From Planctomycetota bacterium (GTDB lineage: Bacteria; Planctomycetota; SZUA-567; H5-PLA8), in contig JACQFI010000085.1 in assembly GCA_016200135.1 (NCBI GenBank), positions 1-47,252 on the forward strand: a stretch of DNA of 47,252 nt, read 5' to 3'. Positions 31,448 to 43,177 of this stretch are shown one piece after another (position 1 is the first letter of the stretch; the number at the start of each line of letters is the position of its first letter). A program made the position numbers and the translations under genes. The notes below the pieces were generated by a model. The model had not been told where the DNA came from, did not search any database, and saw only the letters and a program-made list of their open reading frames with translations.

Positions 31448-33337
31448 ATGCCCGGCGTCTTCAGCGAGGAACTTAAGCGGCGGGTCCGCGAGGCCAACGA
31501 CCTCGTGGACGTGATCCGCTCTTATGGCGTGGAGCTCAAACGCGCCGGCCGGAACATGAAGGCCTGCTGCCCATTTCACAACGAGAAGACGCCTTCGTTC
31601 AACGTCAATCCTGAAGGGCAGTACTTCAAGTGTTTCGGATGCGGCAAGAGCGGCGACGTGTTCAGCTTCGTGATGGACCATGAGCGGGTGGAGTTCCCCG
31701 AGGGCTTCCGCATTCTGGCGGAGCGCGCGGGGATCGCCGTCGAGTTCGATCCGGCCCTGGCGTCGAAGCACAAGAAAGAGACCGACTTCAAGAGCTATCT
31801 GTACAAGCTGAACGCCGCGGCGGCTCCGTTCTATCGCGAGATGCTGCATGCACCGCAGGGCACGGCCGCCCGCGAGTACCTCAAGAAGCGCGGTATTGCC
31901 GAAGAGATGTGGGAGGCGTTCGGCATCGGCTATGCGCCCGCGAACGGATCGCCCCTGATGCAGCGGCTGCAGGCGCAGAAGGCCCCGCTGCGGGCGCTCG
32001 AGGTCGCCGGGCTGGTGGGCTCGCGCGAGGACGGCACGGCGTACGACTACTTCCGCGACCGCGTGATGTTCCCCATCGCCGATAGCCAGAACCGCGTGAT
32101 CGGTTTCGGCGGCCGTGTGCTGGGCGACGGGGAGCCTAAGTATCTGAACACGCGCGAGACGCCGCTCTTCTCGAAGGGCCGTACGATCTACGGCCTGCCG
32201 CAGGCGCGCGACAGCGCCGTCGAGACGCGCCGGGCCGCGATCGTGGAAGGCTACACCGACGTGATCATGTGCCACCAGTTCGGCGTGAAGAACGTCGTCG
32301 CCTGCCTGGGCACGGCGATCACCGCCGACCATCTGCGCGCGCTGCGGCGGCTGGCCGACGAGGTGCTGCTGCTCACCGATTCCGACGCCGCGGGCGCAAA
32401 GGCCAGCGAGCGCGGCATCGAAGTCCTCTTTCAGGAGGACATGCCGGCCAAGGTCGTCCGGCTGCCCGGCGCCGACAAGGACCCGTGCGATTTTCTGCTC
32501 AGCGCCGGCAAGGGACCGTTTGAAGAAGCGCTCGGCAAGGGCGTCGATCTCTTTGAGTACAAGGTCCGCCGCGTCAGCCAGGCGCACGATATCTCGACCG
32601 TGCGCGGGCAGGCGGAGGCGGCCAAGGACCTGATGGCGCTGGCCTCGCTCTCACCCGACGCGAACAAACGCGCGGCCTACCGCCGGGACATCGCCTCGTT
32701 GCTGAACCTGCGCGAGAACGATCTCGCCTTCGAGCGCCAGGCGAAAGCCGCGGCGGCTCCCGTGCCGCAGCCGGTGAGCGGCGAGGTGCCCAAGCCCGAA
32801 CACGCGCTTGCCCACGTGGAGCGCGAGTTGCTCCGTTGGGTCTTCCACCAGCCGGCGTGGATCGAGACGGCCGTCGGGGACGTGGACCTGACCGCGTTCC
32901 GAGGCGGGCCGGAATGTCTCATCGCGAAGGCCATTCTGGCCGGGTTAGCGGAAGGCCGTCTGCCGCCGAATGCGGCAAAACTAAGCGCCGATGGACATTC
33001 GCCCTCGGGCGCCGTGGCCCGGGAAGTGCTTGAACGGCTGGCGGAGGCCGGGGATGGCGCGCCTGGAGGCAACCTGAGGGACGCGGCGCAGGCCTTGTGC
33101 ATCGAGCTGGCCGAAGACGCGCCGATGCACGTCAAGATGAAGCCCGACGAGGCTTACGTCCTGCGCGTTCGCGCGGTTCACAAGGAACGTCTGGATTTCG
33201 ACCTGGACGCCGCCAAGCGCGCGGAAGCCGCGGCGCGGGCATCGGGCGACGCCAACGCGCTGGCTGTGGCGGAACGCAGGCTCGAGGAGTTGCAGCGCGC
33301 CTCAATGGAGATGAAACGGAAGAAGGGCGCCGCGTAA
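31448..33337 (+). CDS. dnaG: DNA primase
   Basis: The 629-residue protein is DnaG, which makes RNA primers for replication. The N-terminal zinc-binding domain has CPFH at 41-44 and CFGC at 62-65. The Toprim-containing core has VEGYTDVIMCHQFGVKNVVA, CLGTAITADHLRALRR and LLTDSDAAGAKA, with the acidic metal residues. The C-terminal part (about 440-629) is the DnaB-interaction region and is less conserved. It ends with a Lys-rich tail. AAGGAG lies 12 nt before the ATG, a little far. It is followed by rpoD, the classic dnaG-rpoD order. Confidence 0.96.
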   Translation: MPGVFSEELKRRVREANDLVDVIRSYGVELKRAGRNMKACCPFHNEKTPSFNVNPEGQYFKCFGCGKSGDVFSFVMDHERVEFPEGFRILAERAGIAVEFDPALASKHKKETDFKSYLYKLNAAAAPFYREMLHAPQGTAAREYLKKRGIAEEMWEAFGIGYAPANGSPLMQRLQAQKAPLRALEVAGLVGSREDGTAYDYFRDRVMFPIADSQNRVIGFGGRVLGDGEPKYLNTRETPLFSKGRTIYGLPQARDSAVETRRAAIVEGYTDVIMCHQFGVKNVVACLGTAITADHLRALRRLADEVLLLTDSDAAGAKASERGIEVLFQEDMPAKVVRLPGADKDPCDFLLSAGKGPFEEALGKGVDLFEYKVRRVSQAHDISTVRGQAEAAKDLMALASLSPDANKRAAYRRDIASLLNLRENDLAFERQAKAAAAPVPQPVSGEVPKPEHALAHVERELLRWVFHQPAWIETAVGDVDLTAFRGGPECLIAKAILAGLAEGRLPPNAAKLSADGHSPSGAVAREVLERLAEAGDGAPGGNLRDAAQALCIELAEDAPMHVKMKPDEAYVLRVRAVHKERLDFDLDAAKRAEAAARASGDANALAVAERRLEELQRASMEMKRKKGAA

Positions 33338-33352
33338 GCGCAGGCTACGTAG

Positions 33353-33406
33353 CATCGGCGTCCCGCCGATGGTCTCGTTGGTAGGAGCTTCCGCCGGGAC
33401 GGCGGA
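33353..33406. repeat. Two GC-rich hairpins after dnaG
   Basis: catcggcg-tcc-cgccgatg (33353-33371) and tccgccg-gga-cggcgga (33390-33406) are perfect stems with 3-nt loops. The second is the reverse-complement form of the hairpin at 8806-8824. They may also protect the dnaG mRNA end, though no T-run follows. Confidence 0.6.
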
Positions 33407-33548
33407 GCCACAAAAGCGGCGCCACGAAAGTTAAGCATGGCAAGGTTCTGAGGAACGGAAATAAGGTTGACCCTGAGCACGTCCCGATTAAAGCGGAACG
33501 ATTCCGCGCGAATCCAAGCCGGTCGTTCGTGTCATAGGAGGTAGTTCC

Positions 33549-35236
<1,688 letters not shown>

Positions 35237-35240
<4 letters not shown>

Positions 35241-35318
35241 AGCGTAGAGCGTAGAGCGTAGAGCGTAGAGCGTAGAGCGTAGAGCGTAGAGCGTAGAGCG
35301 TAGAGCGTAGAGCGTAGA
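35237..35318. repeat. (GTAGAGC)11 tandem repeat, plus a partial copy
   Basis: Eleven perfect 7-bp copies of gtagagc run from 35237 to 35313, followed by gtaga. The first copy contains the rpoD stop codon. No spacers are present, so it is not a CRISPR array. The reverse complement of the same word appears on the other side of the terminator. Confidence 0.9.
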
Positions 35319-35323
35319 TAAAT

Positions 35324-35356
35324 AAAAAAGCCTCGCCGACTTGGCGAGGCTTTTTT
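35324..35356. terminator. Bidirectional intrinsic terminator between rpoD and the hydrolase gene
   Basis: gcctcgcc (35330-35337) and ggcgaggc (35343-35350) form a perfect 8-bp stem with loop gactt. It is flanked by six A on the left and six T on the right, which extend the pairing to 14 bp. It works in both directions, as needed between convergent genes. Confidence 0.95.
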
Positions 35357-35376
35357 GTTTATCCGTTCAGTTTTTT

Positions 35377-35411
35377 CGCTTCTCGCTTCTCGCTTCTCGC
35401 TCCACGCTCTA
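35377..35411. repeat. CGCTTCT x3 and CGCTCCACGCTCTACG repeat
   Basis: Three copies of cgcttct (35377-35397) are followed by cgctcca, cgctcta and cg. cgctctacg is the reverse complement of the gtagagcg word at 35237-35318. So word repeats run toward the terminator from both sides. A close relative of this stretch (cgctccactctctacg) lies at 8888-8903. Confidence 0.75.
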
Positions 35412-35425
35412 CGATTTACGAACCG

Positions 35426-36793
35426 TCATCGCAGCGACGCGGCCTTCTCCTTCGCCTGGTTGCCGATCTCCGTGCCGGAATACTTCGACGCAATCTCCTC
35501 GTAGAGCGCTTTAGCTTCGACCACCATCTGGTTCTTGAGCATCATCTCGGCGCGCTTGAAGGCGCGTTCGGCTTCGGCCTGCGCCACGGCGCCCGTCACC
35601 TTGTTGTCGGCCTTCAGCCGCGCCAGCGCGTTCTCGGACTGCTTTTTCAGCGGCGTGTTGTAGTAGGTCTTGGCGACGAAGGCGTATTGGTCCATCGCGG
35701 GCCCAAACTTCTGCGCCTTCTCCAGGTCCGCGGCTTTCTGGAACGCCCCCTGGGCTTCCGCGAGCCACGCGTCCGCTTTGCGCTGCGCGGCGACCTCGGC
35801 GGTCTTGGGGTCCTTCTCGATGTCCTCGGCCGCCTTGCCGGCCTCGTCGGCGACGCTGGTGCCCGGATACTCCGTCTGGAACTTCTTCAGCGCCGCGATG
35901 GCGTCCGGTCCCGGCAGCGCCTTGGCGGCGTCCAACTTCGCGCCGAGGTCCTTGCGCAGGTTTTCCAGCAGCGTCTTGGCTTCGGCCGCGGACGCGCCCC
36001 GGCCGGAGGACATCTCATTCAGCGCCTTCTCTGCCGCGGCCCAGCTCTTCGCGTCGAGCAGCTTCTTGGCTTCCACCAGGCGCTGCTGGCCGACGCGGTC
36101 GGCCGTGGAGTCCCAGAACGCGAGCATGTTCTTTACTTCCGCGTCCGTGATCGTGTGCCCGACGCCATCGGGGTCCTCGGCCTTGTAGTTGAACTTACAC
36201 TTCTCAAGAATATCGACGGTGGGCTTGAAGAGTTGGTGGTTCGGATCGGTCTTGCCGACGCCGTAGTAAACGGAGACCTTGGCCGCGGCGGCCTCGTAAT
36301 CCTTCTCCTTCAGGCCGCGGCGTTCGAGGATCAAGCCGGCCGCCGTGCCTCCAAATCCAGAAAAAAGGTCGGGCTTGAGTGCGATCAGTTGGAATCCCAT
36401 GAAGCACCCGGCCGAATGCCCCGTCAGGAGCACACGTTTGGCGTCGCCCGGATAATTCTTCAGCACATCTTCGAGCGTTTCGGTGATGCGTTCGAGGTCG
36501 CCGTCCTGCCACATGCGGTTGTCGATGCCTTCGGGCACGGCAAGGATCATGTCGCGCTTGCCCATCCACGAGGTCCAGCAGCGCGCGAAGTTGTCCGCGG
36601 TATCGCCCGAACCGTGCAGCGCAAGCATGACCTCGTAGGTCTTCTTCGCGTCGTAGCCTTCGGGCAGCACGAGCACATAATGCCCTTTAGATTTTGGCAG
36701 ATCGCGCTTTTGCGTGCGGTCGGCGGCGCGAACCTTCGAGAGCGCCAAGCCAAGCAGCACCGTTACCAGCACAAGCCCCTTCGCAAACCGCAT
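35426..36793 (-). CDS. Secreted alpha/beta hydrolase with helical C-terminal repeats
   Basis: The 455-residue protein starts at ATG 36793 (ggagg about 8 nt upstream) with a signal peptide (FAKGLVLVTVLLGLALSKVR). It has a PHB-depolymerase/esterase-like alpha/beta domain (about 25-225; YVLVLPEGYDAKKTYEVMLA, LHGSGDT, nucleophile GHSAG, DGVGHTITDAE with the likely catalytic His). From about 230 to the end it is helical and Ala/Lys-rich, with TPR-like repeats. It is the last gene of the long minus-strand run. Substrates could be esters of polysaccharide or polyester; not known. Confidence 0.78.
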   Translation of the reverse strand: MRFAKGLVLVTVLLGLALSKVRAADRTQKRDLPKSKGHYVLVLPEGYDAKKTYEVMLALHGSGDTADNFARCWTSWMGKRDMILAVPEGIDNRMWQDGDLERITETLEDVLKNYPGDAKRVLLTGHSAGCFMGFQLIALKPDLFSGFGGTAAGLILERRGLKEKDYEAAAAKVSVYYGVGKTDPNHQLFKPTVDILEKCKFNYKAEDPDGVGHTITDAEVKNMLAFWDSTADRVGQQRLVEAKKLLDAKSWAAAEKALNEMSSGRGASAAEAKTLLENLRKDLGAKLDAAKALPGPDAIAALKKFQTEYPGTSVADEAGKAAEDIEKDPKTAEVAAQRKADAWLAEAQGAFQKAADLEKAQKFGPAMDQYAFVAKTYYNTPLKKQSENALARLKADNKVTGAVAQAEAERAFKRAEMMLKNQMVVEAKALYEEIASKYSGTEIGNQAKEKAASLR

Positions 36794-36944
36794 CGTCTTC
36801 GCCTCCAAGATGGATAGGACTGGACCCTTCTTTAGACGATCCATTTGCGAGGTTGGAGAAGGGATTCTGCATTCTGGATACGAAGGCGTGACGATGCCGC
36901 AAGGTGCAACGCTTATGGCATGAGGTGCATACCCGTGCTACGGG

Positions 36945-38093
36945 CTAAGCCTTGAGCCAGCGGTCAAACCAATCGAAGGCCTCGGCCTGCATCGGCGCGT
37001 CGAGCTTATGTCCGCCGGGATAGAGTGAGAGCCGAAAATTCTTCGGCGCACCCGCGCGTTTGTAAACGTCCGCGACTATCCGCCCGCCTAGCTTGACCTC
37101 GTTCGTTGTGAACAGCGGGTCTTCGGTGCAGTTCAGCACCAGCGTCGGCAGCGGCGCGCGCAGACCGAGGATCTCGGTGAAGTCCAGGTCGCGCGGCAGC
37201 AGCGGGACGTAGGTCATCCAGGTGTGGGTCCAGTTTTTGTAGAGCACCAGATCGACCCAGGTGGTGAAGAACCCCGCGCAGAAGCAGCAGCGGATGCGGT
37301 CGTCGAGCCCCGCGAGGAAGACCGTACGCATGCCGCCGCCCGAGAGCCCACCACAGGCGAGGCGCGCGGCGTCCACGTTCGGCCGCGACGCGAGGATGCT
37401 CAGCGCGGCCTGGTCTTCCTTGAGGTAAACGCCCGGCCAGGTGGTTCCGGCGCTGAAGAGCGCCTTGGCCATGATGTGTTCGTGCCCGCCGGCCCAGCGG
37501 TGGTAGGCCTCGATTTCCTCCAACTTCTCGTCCGGTCCGGGATCCTTCGCGTCGCCTGCCACACGCGGCAGCACGTCGGCGATCTTCACGCGCCGGCTGG
37601 CGAACGGAAACGTGTCGTGGCAGAGCACGGCGTAGCCGCGCTTGGCGACCTCGTTTGCCCACGCCAAACCGCCGTAGTCGTAGTCACGGTGCTCCTGCAC
37701 CATCGGATGCAGCGCAGCGCTTACCTGCGCGATCTTGCGCCAGCCGAAGAACTTCTTGCCGCCGTGGTCGTGTAGGGCGAGCACGCCGGGCAGCTTCTCC
37801 TTCTTTCCGGCGTTCGCGGGCTTAAGGAAGACGGCTTCGGTGCGCGGCCCCCAAGGCAGTTGCCAGGAGAGCCGCTCGACATGCAGGCCGTCGTGCGTGC
37901 CGGTCCAATCGACGCGCGGTTTGGGTATTCTTTTCAACTCCGGTGGAGCAAGGAGATCCCAGACCCGCGTCCGGGCTTTTTTGCGCCAGGCATCGACATT
38001 CTTGAATTTGCCTGAGCGCAGCGAGTACGCGCCGATTTTCCGGCCGACGATGTTCGCGGCCCAAGCACCGTAGACGCCGATGGTATTCAACAT
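36945..38093 (-). CDS. Alpha/beta hydrolase (acetyl-xylan-esterase-like)
   Basis: The 382-residue protein is an alpha/beta hydrolase with the nucleophile elbow GGLSGGGM, an oxyanion region GVLALHDHGGKKF, and C-terminal PTLVLNCTEDPLFT and LYPGGHKLDAP, which hold the likely Asp and His. It resembles dienelactone-hydrolase/acetyl-xylan-esterase-type proteins common in PVC genomes. No clear signal peptide is seen, although MLNTIGVYGAWAANIVG is moderately hydrophobic. gagg precedes the ATG by 7 nt. It lies 82 nt after the BatA-like gene in the same direction. Substrate unknown. Confidence 0.75.
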   Translation of the reverse strand: MLNTIGVYGAWAANIVGRKIGAYSLRSGKFKNVDAWRKKARTRVWDLLAPPELKRIPKPRVDWTGTHDGLHVERLSWQLPWGPRTEAVFLKPANAGKKEKLPGVLALHDHGGKKFFGWRKIAQVSAALHPMVQEHRDYDYGGLAWANEVAKRGYAVLCHDTFPFASRRVKIADVLPRVAGDAKDPGPDEKLEEIEAYHRWAGGHEHIMAKALFSAGTTWPGVYLKEDQAALSILASRPNVDAARLACGGLSGGGMRTVFLAGLDDRIRCCFCAGFFTTWVDLVLYKNWTHTWMTYVPLLPRDLDFTEILGLRAPLPTLVLNCTEDPLFTTNEVKLGGRIVADVYKRAGAPKNFRLSLYPGGHKLDAPMQAEAFDWFDRWLKA

Positions 38094-38125
38094 TTTGATT
38101 CCTCAACGCTTTGATCGAGTGGCGC

Positions 38126-38154
38126 TTGGCCCGGTGGAGTTTGGCCCGGTGGGG
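38126..38154. repeat. Tandem 14-bp duplication ttggcccggtggRg
   Basis: ttggcccggtggag (38126-38139) and ttggcccggtgggg (38141-38154) repeat with a 15-bp step in the spacer between the hydrolase and BatA-like genes. There is no clear function. Confidence 0.55.
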
Positions 38155-38175
38155 CGGGCCTCTGCTCCCTGCTTC

Positions 38176-40218
38176 TTATAGCCCGATGCGGCGGTGGTAG
38201 ACCCACCATTCGGCCATCAGCAGCGTCACGGCGGCGAGCGCGAGCCAGCGCCAGATCTCGCTCTTGGCGCTGATGGCGGCGGGCGAGGCCTCGAGGTCCT
38301 GGTCGCCGACCTTGATCTTGACGCGCGCGCCGTTGTCGGACTCCTGCGGGTCGGCCAGATTCACCGCGTAGACGCGGTCGCTGGCCTTGCCGCCGGGCAG
38401 ATCGGTAACCATGTACAGTCCGACCGTGTTGATCTCCTTCACCGGCGTCTTCTGTTCGGAAGAGATCTTCACTTCTTCCGTGGAGCCGTCGGGGCGCGTC
38501 AGCTTGGCGGTCGTGCCGTCGGCGATGGGCGGAATGATGAGTGGCTCGCCCGTTTTCTGTGCGACAGGGCGCCGGCGCGAGCTCGCCTCGGCCGCCCAGT
38601 TGATCGCGTTCTTCAGGAAGAGCGGCATGGAGCGCCGCAGCGGCCAGTCGCTGTCGAAGACCTCAAACGCGATGCCCACGACATGCACGCGGTCGTTCTC
38701 GTACGCCATCAGCAGGGAGCCGCTTTGCGTATCGACCAGGCTCGTGGCGATCTTGGGAATCTGCCACGCCAGGGCTTTGAGCACCGTCACGTTGCCGAAA
38801 TTGATGTAGCGCATCACCGGGTGGGTGTCGTCCCAACTGATAATCGGCGGGCCCTCGAGCTTCGGCGGTTCCTTCGCTTTGAACCCGGTGATGGGCGGCA
38901 TCGCGCCGATGATGACGGCCCCGCCGTCCTCCCATTTGGGCGGCGCGCAGGATTCGAAGACCACGCAGTCGTAGCCGTCCACCGCGAGCGCGCCCTTTGC
39001 GGTCCAGGACTTCTCGAATTCCTCGGGCGAAATCTTCATCACCTCGAAGCCGCGCATCGCGAGAAATGCCTTCTCGATGAAGTAGTTGCCTTTGCTCACG
39101 AACAGGATCTTCGTGCCTTCCGAAGACCCCACGACCACTTGCGCTTCGTCGTCGAGCGGGAAGGCGTCTTTGGGCGCCTGGATGCGCGCGGTCACCACGC
39201 CTGCCGTGCCCAGCGGCAGCTTGAAGACCTCGTTCGAGCGCGATGCATCGACCGTGGCGCCGGTGGGCGCGTCGTCGAAGACGCCCTGCTCGTTGCGCGC
39301 GCGCGCCTTGAGCTTGATGACCTTGGGCGTGAACGTGGCCTGATCGGTGGCGAGGCTCAGGATCACATCCTGGTCCTTCGCCGAGAAGTTCTCGACCATC
39401 ACAAAGACCTGGGTCTCGAGCGCATCGACGCGGTTGCCGTTCTCGTCCTTGGTCGAGACCGGCCGCGTGCGGGCGCTCATGCCGGTAATGGCGACGTTAT
39501 CAGTGTCCTGCTTGCCGTAATCGACGAACTGGAATCGGTTGCGGAACTTCGAGACCGGCTGGTTCTCGGTGTTCACGTTGGCGGCCTCGGCGCCGAGGAG
39601 CTTCTGCAGGTCGAGCTTCCCGAAACAGCCGTCGCTCAGCACCACCACCTTGGTGTTCTCGCGTTCCTCGGCCAGCGACATACAAGTCTCGAAGGCCTCC
39701 TGCGCGTGCGTGCGCAGATGGCGCGGCTTGAGCTGGTCGAGCGTCTCCTTCAGCGTGTAGCGGTCCTGCGTGAAGCGCGTGAGCTGGCGGACCTCTTCGT
39801 CGAACGCGACGATGCGCATCTCGCCGTTGTTTCCCAGATCGTCCACTTTCTTCTTCGCGTCGCGGAGCGCGGCTTCCAGCCGGGTAAGCGTCCCGTCGGG
39901 CCCTGCGTCGCGGGTGCTCATGCTGGCCGAGGTATCAATGAGCAGGATGATGCGCTGGGTCTCGCTGCCGGACATCGCGAGATACGGCCGCGCGAGCGCA
40001 AACCCGAGCAGCGCGACCATGAGAAGCTGGAGCAGCAAAAGCAGCGAGTAACGCAAGCGCTGGAACGGCGCGTTGACGTGCATGTCCTCGATGACTTTTT
40101 TCCACAGCAGTGTCGAGGGCACCACGCGTTCCTCGCGCCGCAGCTTGAGGAAGTACAGCGCGACGATCGGGATCAGCGCCGCGAGGCCGAGGAGGCCGTA
40201 AGGTTCCAGAAAGTGCAT
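38176..40218 (-). CDS. BatA-like membrane protein with VWA domain
   Basis: The 680-residue protein has the BatA/aerotolerance N-terminus (FLEPYGLLGLAALIPIVALY, LKLRREERVVPSTLLW), a second membrane helix at about 57-80, then a VWA domain with the metal-site DTSAS (Asp95 to Ser99). A long extracytoplasmic beta-rich region and a C-terminal helix (RWLALAAVTLLMAEWWVY) follow. In related systems these proteins work with MoxR and DUF58 proteins at the membrane. Its spacing of 3 nt to the DUF58 gene shows one operon. Function at the envelope is inferred. Confidence 0.85.
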   Translation of the reverse strand: MHFLEPYGLLGLAALIPIVALYFLKLRREERVVPSTLLWKKVIEDMHVNAPFQRLRYSLLLLLQLLMVALLGFALARPYLAMSGSETQRIILLIDTSASMSTRDAGPDGTLTRLEAALRDAKKKVDDLGNNGEMRIVAFDEEVRQLTRFTQDRYTLKETLDQLKPRHLRTHAQEAFETCMSLAEERENTKVVVLSDGCFGKLDLQKLLGAEAANVNTENQPVSKFRNRFQFVDYGKQDTDNVAITGMSARTRPVSTKDENGNRVDALETQVFVMVENFSAKDQDVILSLATDQATFTPKVIKLKARARNEQGVFDDAPTGATVDASRSNEVFKLPLGTAGVVTARIQAPKDAFPLDDEAQVVVGSSEGTKILFVSKGNYFIEKAFLAMRGFEVMKISPEEFEKSWTAKGALAVDGYDCVVFESCAPPKWEDGGAVIIGAMPPITGFKAKEPPKLEGPPIISWDDTHPVMRYINFGNVTVLKALAWQIPKIATSLVDTQSGSLLMAYENDRVHVVGIAFEVFDSDWPLRRSMPLFLKNAINWAAEASSRRRPVAQKTGEPLIIPPIADGTTAKLTRPDGSTEEVKISSEQKTPVKEINTVGLYMVTDLPGGKASDRVYAVNLADPQESDNGARVKIKVGDQDLEASPAAISAKSEIWRWLALAAVTLLMAEWWVYHRRIGL

Positions 40219-40221
40219 GCG

Positions 40222-41193
40222 TTACCTCACCAAGCCGACGCTGCGGAGATAATTCAGCACCAGTGCCTCGAACGGGAGATCCGTGGACGCAAAGAGGTAC
40301 GCGACTCCGCGCGCGGCGCAGAACTGTTGCAGCGAGCTGCAGAAGCCGCGCACGGTCTTCTTGTAGTTCTCGACGAGGCGCTTGGAGGCGGTGACGTCGA
40401 TGCGTTCGCCGGTCTCGGAATCGACGAGCATGAAGTCGCCCGTCAGGTCGGGTTCCACTTCTTCCGGCGCGAGCACATGGACCGCGAAAGTGTCCATGCG
40501 GTTGGCGACGAGCGCCTTGAGCGGGCCTTCGTAGCCTGCGGGGTCGAGGAAATCGCTGAGCACGAGGCAGATGCCCGGGCGGCGGTTGCGCAGGATGAAA
40601 CGCTTGCAGGCTTCTTGCAGGTCCGTGCCGCCCGAGGGCCGGATATCCGAAAGAAACTTAAAAAGGCGCATGACCTGTTTCTTGCCGCGGATGTTGCTGA
40701 GGATGTGTTCCTGGCCGCCGGCGTAGACGCCCATGCTGACGCGGTCGAGGTTCGCGATGCCGATGTAGCTGAGCGCCGCGCCGACCTTGCGCGCGTAGTC
40801 GAACTTGTTGATCGAACCGAAATTCATCGAGGCCGAGCCATCGAGGATCACGTAGACGCTCAAGTCTTCCTCGGCCAGGAAGAGCTTGATGAAGAGGCGC
40901 TCGAAGCGCGCGTACAGGTTCCAGTCGATGCGGCGGAGGTCGTCGCCCTGCGAATAGTTGCGGAAATCGGCGAACTCGAGGGACTCGCCCTTCTTGCGGC
41001 TGCGGCGTTCGCCGCGCAGCTTTCCGGCAAGGATCTTCTTGCTCACGATGCCCAGCGCATCGAGCCGCGCCATGAATTCGGGCGTGAGCAGTTGCGGAAT
41101 GGAGCCCTCGATCCGCGGAGGCTGAGGCTTGGGATCGGATGCGATCCCAATGCCGCCGCGCGCCGCGCCGGGCGTTTCTGCGTTTATCGCCAT
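40222..41193 (-). CDS. DUF58 domain protein with VWA-like fold
   Basis: The 323-residue protein carries the DUF58 signature FADFRNYSQGDDLRRIDWNL, followed by ARFERLFIKLFLAEE, and a VWA metal-site-like DGSAS at about 118-122. It also has GGTDLQEACKRFILRN and a C-terminal segment LFASTDLPFEALVLNYLRS. DUF58 proteins pair with MoxR ATPases. ATG 41193 is chosen since it follows ggggg and overlaps the stop of the upstream membrane gene (41184) by 10 nt. A longer reading frame upstream has no family match. No membrane segment is seen. Confidence 0.88.
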   Translation of the reverse strand: MAINAETPGAARGGIGIASDPKPQPPRIEGSIPQLLTPEFMARLDALGIVSKKILAGKLRGERRSRKKGESLEFADFRNYSQGDDLRRIDWNLYARFERLFIKLFLAEEDLSVYVILDGSASMNFGSINKFDYARKVGAALSYIGIANLDRVSMGVYAGGQEHILSNIRGKKQVMRLFKFLSDIRPSGGTDLQEACKRFILRNRRPGICLVLSDFLDPAGYEGPLKALVANRMDTFAVHVLAPEEVEPDLTGDFMLVDSETGERIDVTASKRLVENYKKTVRGFCSSLQQFCAARGVAYLFASTDLPFEALVLNYLRSVGLVR

Positions 41194-41576
41194 GCCGCCC
41201 CCAAGGAGTAGAGGAGCCAGACTACGTAACCCGTGGCCCACATGATCGCGAAGTGGTCGAGGATGGGCGCGAACGTCTTTTCTTCCATGGGATACAAGGC
41301 GCTCTGGAAGATGCGGATCACGCTGACCCACGCGAGCACCAGCCCCGTGCTCAAGAGCATGCTCATTACCGTCGCGCCGGCGCCGCCAAGCGCATTCGTG
41401 GCCGCAGGCTTGCTTAGAGGCCATGCGGCCACGGTCAGCGCAACGCTCGTACCAAGCGCAAGCATGCCTTCGCGCCGCGCGCGCCTGAGCACCGCCCACC
41501 GCGAGTCGTCGAAGCGCTGCATGGCTTCTTCGGCCTGCGGCGAGGGCGCGGCGGTTGTGTCGAGCATCGAACGCAC
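41184..41576 (-). CDS. Small membrane protein of the MoxR operon
   Basis: The 130-residue protein has a polar N-terminus (about 1-35) and three hydrophobic segments (about 39-57, 63-86 and 108-128: ALGTSVALTVAAWPL, STGLVLAWVSVIRIF, IMWATGYVVWLLYSLGAAW). I do not recognise a family. The start may be GTG 41576 or ATG 41567. It is 3 nt downstream of the next membrane gene's stop and overlaps the DUF58 gene, so it belongs to the operon. Confidence 0.65.
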   Translation of the reverse strand: MRSMLDTTAAPSPQAEEAMQRFDDSRWAVLRRARREGMLALGTSVALTVAAWPLSKPAATNALGGAGATVMSMLLSTGLVLAWVSVIRIFQSALYPMEEKTFAPILDHFAIMWATGYVVWLLYSLGAAWR

Positions 41577-41579
41577 GCG

Positions 41580-42050
41580 TCACTTTCTCCGTGGAGCTTC
41601 CTGATAGTTCAGCGCCGGCTTACCGGGCAACGGCGACCACATGAAGATCCAACGCTTGTCCAGCGTCGGGCTGAGCATCAGGGTGGCGTACAACACCGTT
41701 AAGAACAGAAAGAAGGCTACGTACAACATCGCCACGAGACGGAAGATCGATCGGCCGCGCTGCGCGCTGGACAGCGAGCGCAGCATGCCCCAACCCGAGA
41801 CCACGAAGCCGACGATCGCACCGTAATAGCAGACCAGCGTGGCATGGTGCGAGGCCAGCGTGTACGGGCCTCCGAAGACCGGCACGAGCAGCGCCAGGCA
41901 GAAGACGGCCATCCAGCGGAGCTCGCGCGCGCCGGCCAAACCGGACGCAAGACCTTTGCGCTCGGCATGCAGCTCGCGCTCGGCCGCCTGTAGCGCGGCG
42001 GCCTTGGCCGCGGCGGCGCTCTGCTCGGTTTCCGGTTCGACCGCAGTCAT
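41580..42050 (-). CDS. Small membrane protein of the MoxR operon
   Basis: The 156-residue protein has an Ala/Glu-rich, probably coiled N-terminus (about 5-40), then three hydrophobic segments (WMAVFCLALLVPVFG, LVCYYGAIVGFVVSGWGML, LVAMLYVAFFLFLTVLYATL) and a short C-terminal loop. No family was recognised. It lies 24 nt after MoxR and directly before the 130-aa membrane gene, so the two may form a membrane unit that links MoxR to the DUF58 and BatA-like proteins. Confidence 0.65.
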   Translation of the reverse strand: MTAVEPETEQSAAAAKAAALQAAERELHAERKGLASGLAGARELRWMAVFCLALLVPVFGGPYTLASHHATLVCYYGAIVGFVVSGWGMLRSLSSAQRGRSIFRLVAMLYVAFFLFLTVLYATLMLSPTLDKRWIFMWSPLPGKPALNYQEAPRRK

Positions 42051-42074
42051 GCAACGGGACCTCGCCTCTCCAAA

Positions 42075-43094
<1,020 letters not shown>

Positions 43095-43177
43095 GTTTGG
43101 CTCCTGTTCTTTGCCTCGCAAGTCTCCGCGCTCGCATGGCGCGGCGCGAGGTTTCACCTTTTCTTAACTCACTCTCC

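Noticed and set aside
38194..41211. Very long plus-strand frame (about 1005 codons) opposite the BatA-like and DUF58 genes
   Set aside because: It is against two well-supported genes, is His/Arg/Val-rich, and shows no domain. GC-rich shadow.
43095..43157. Longer start for MoxR at 43157
   Set aside because: The added 21 residues are not family-like, while the ATG at 43094 has aggag at proper spacing.
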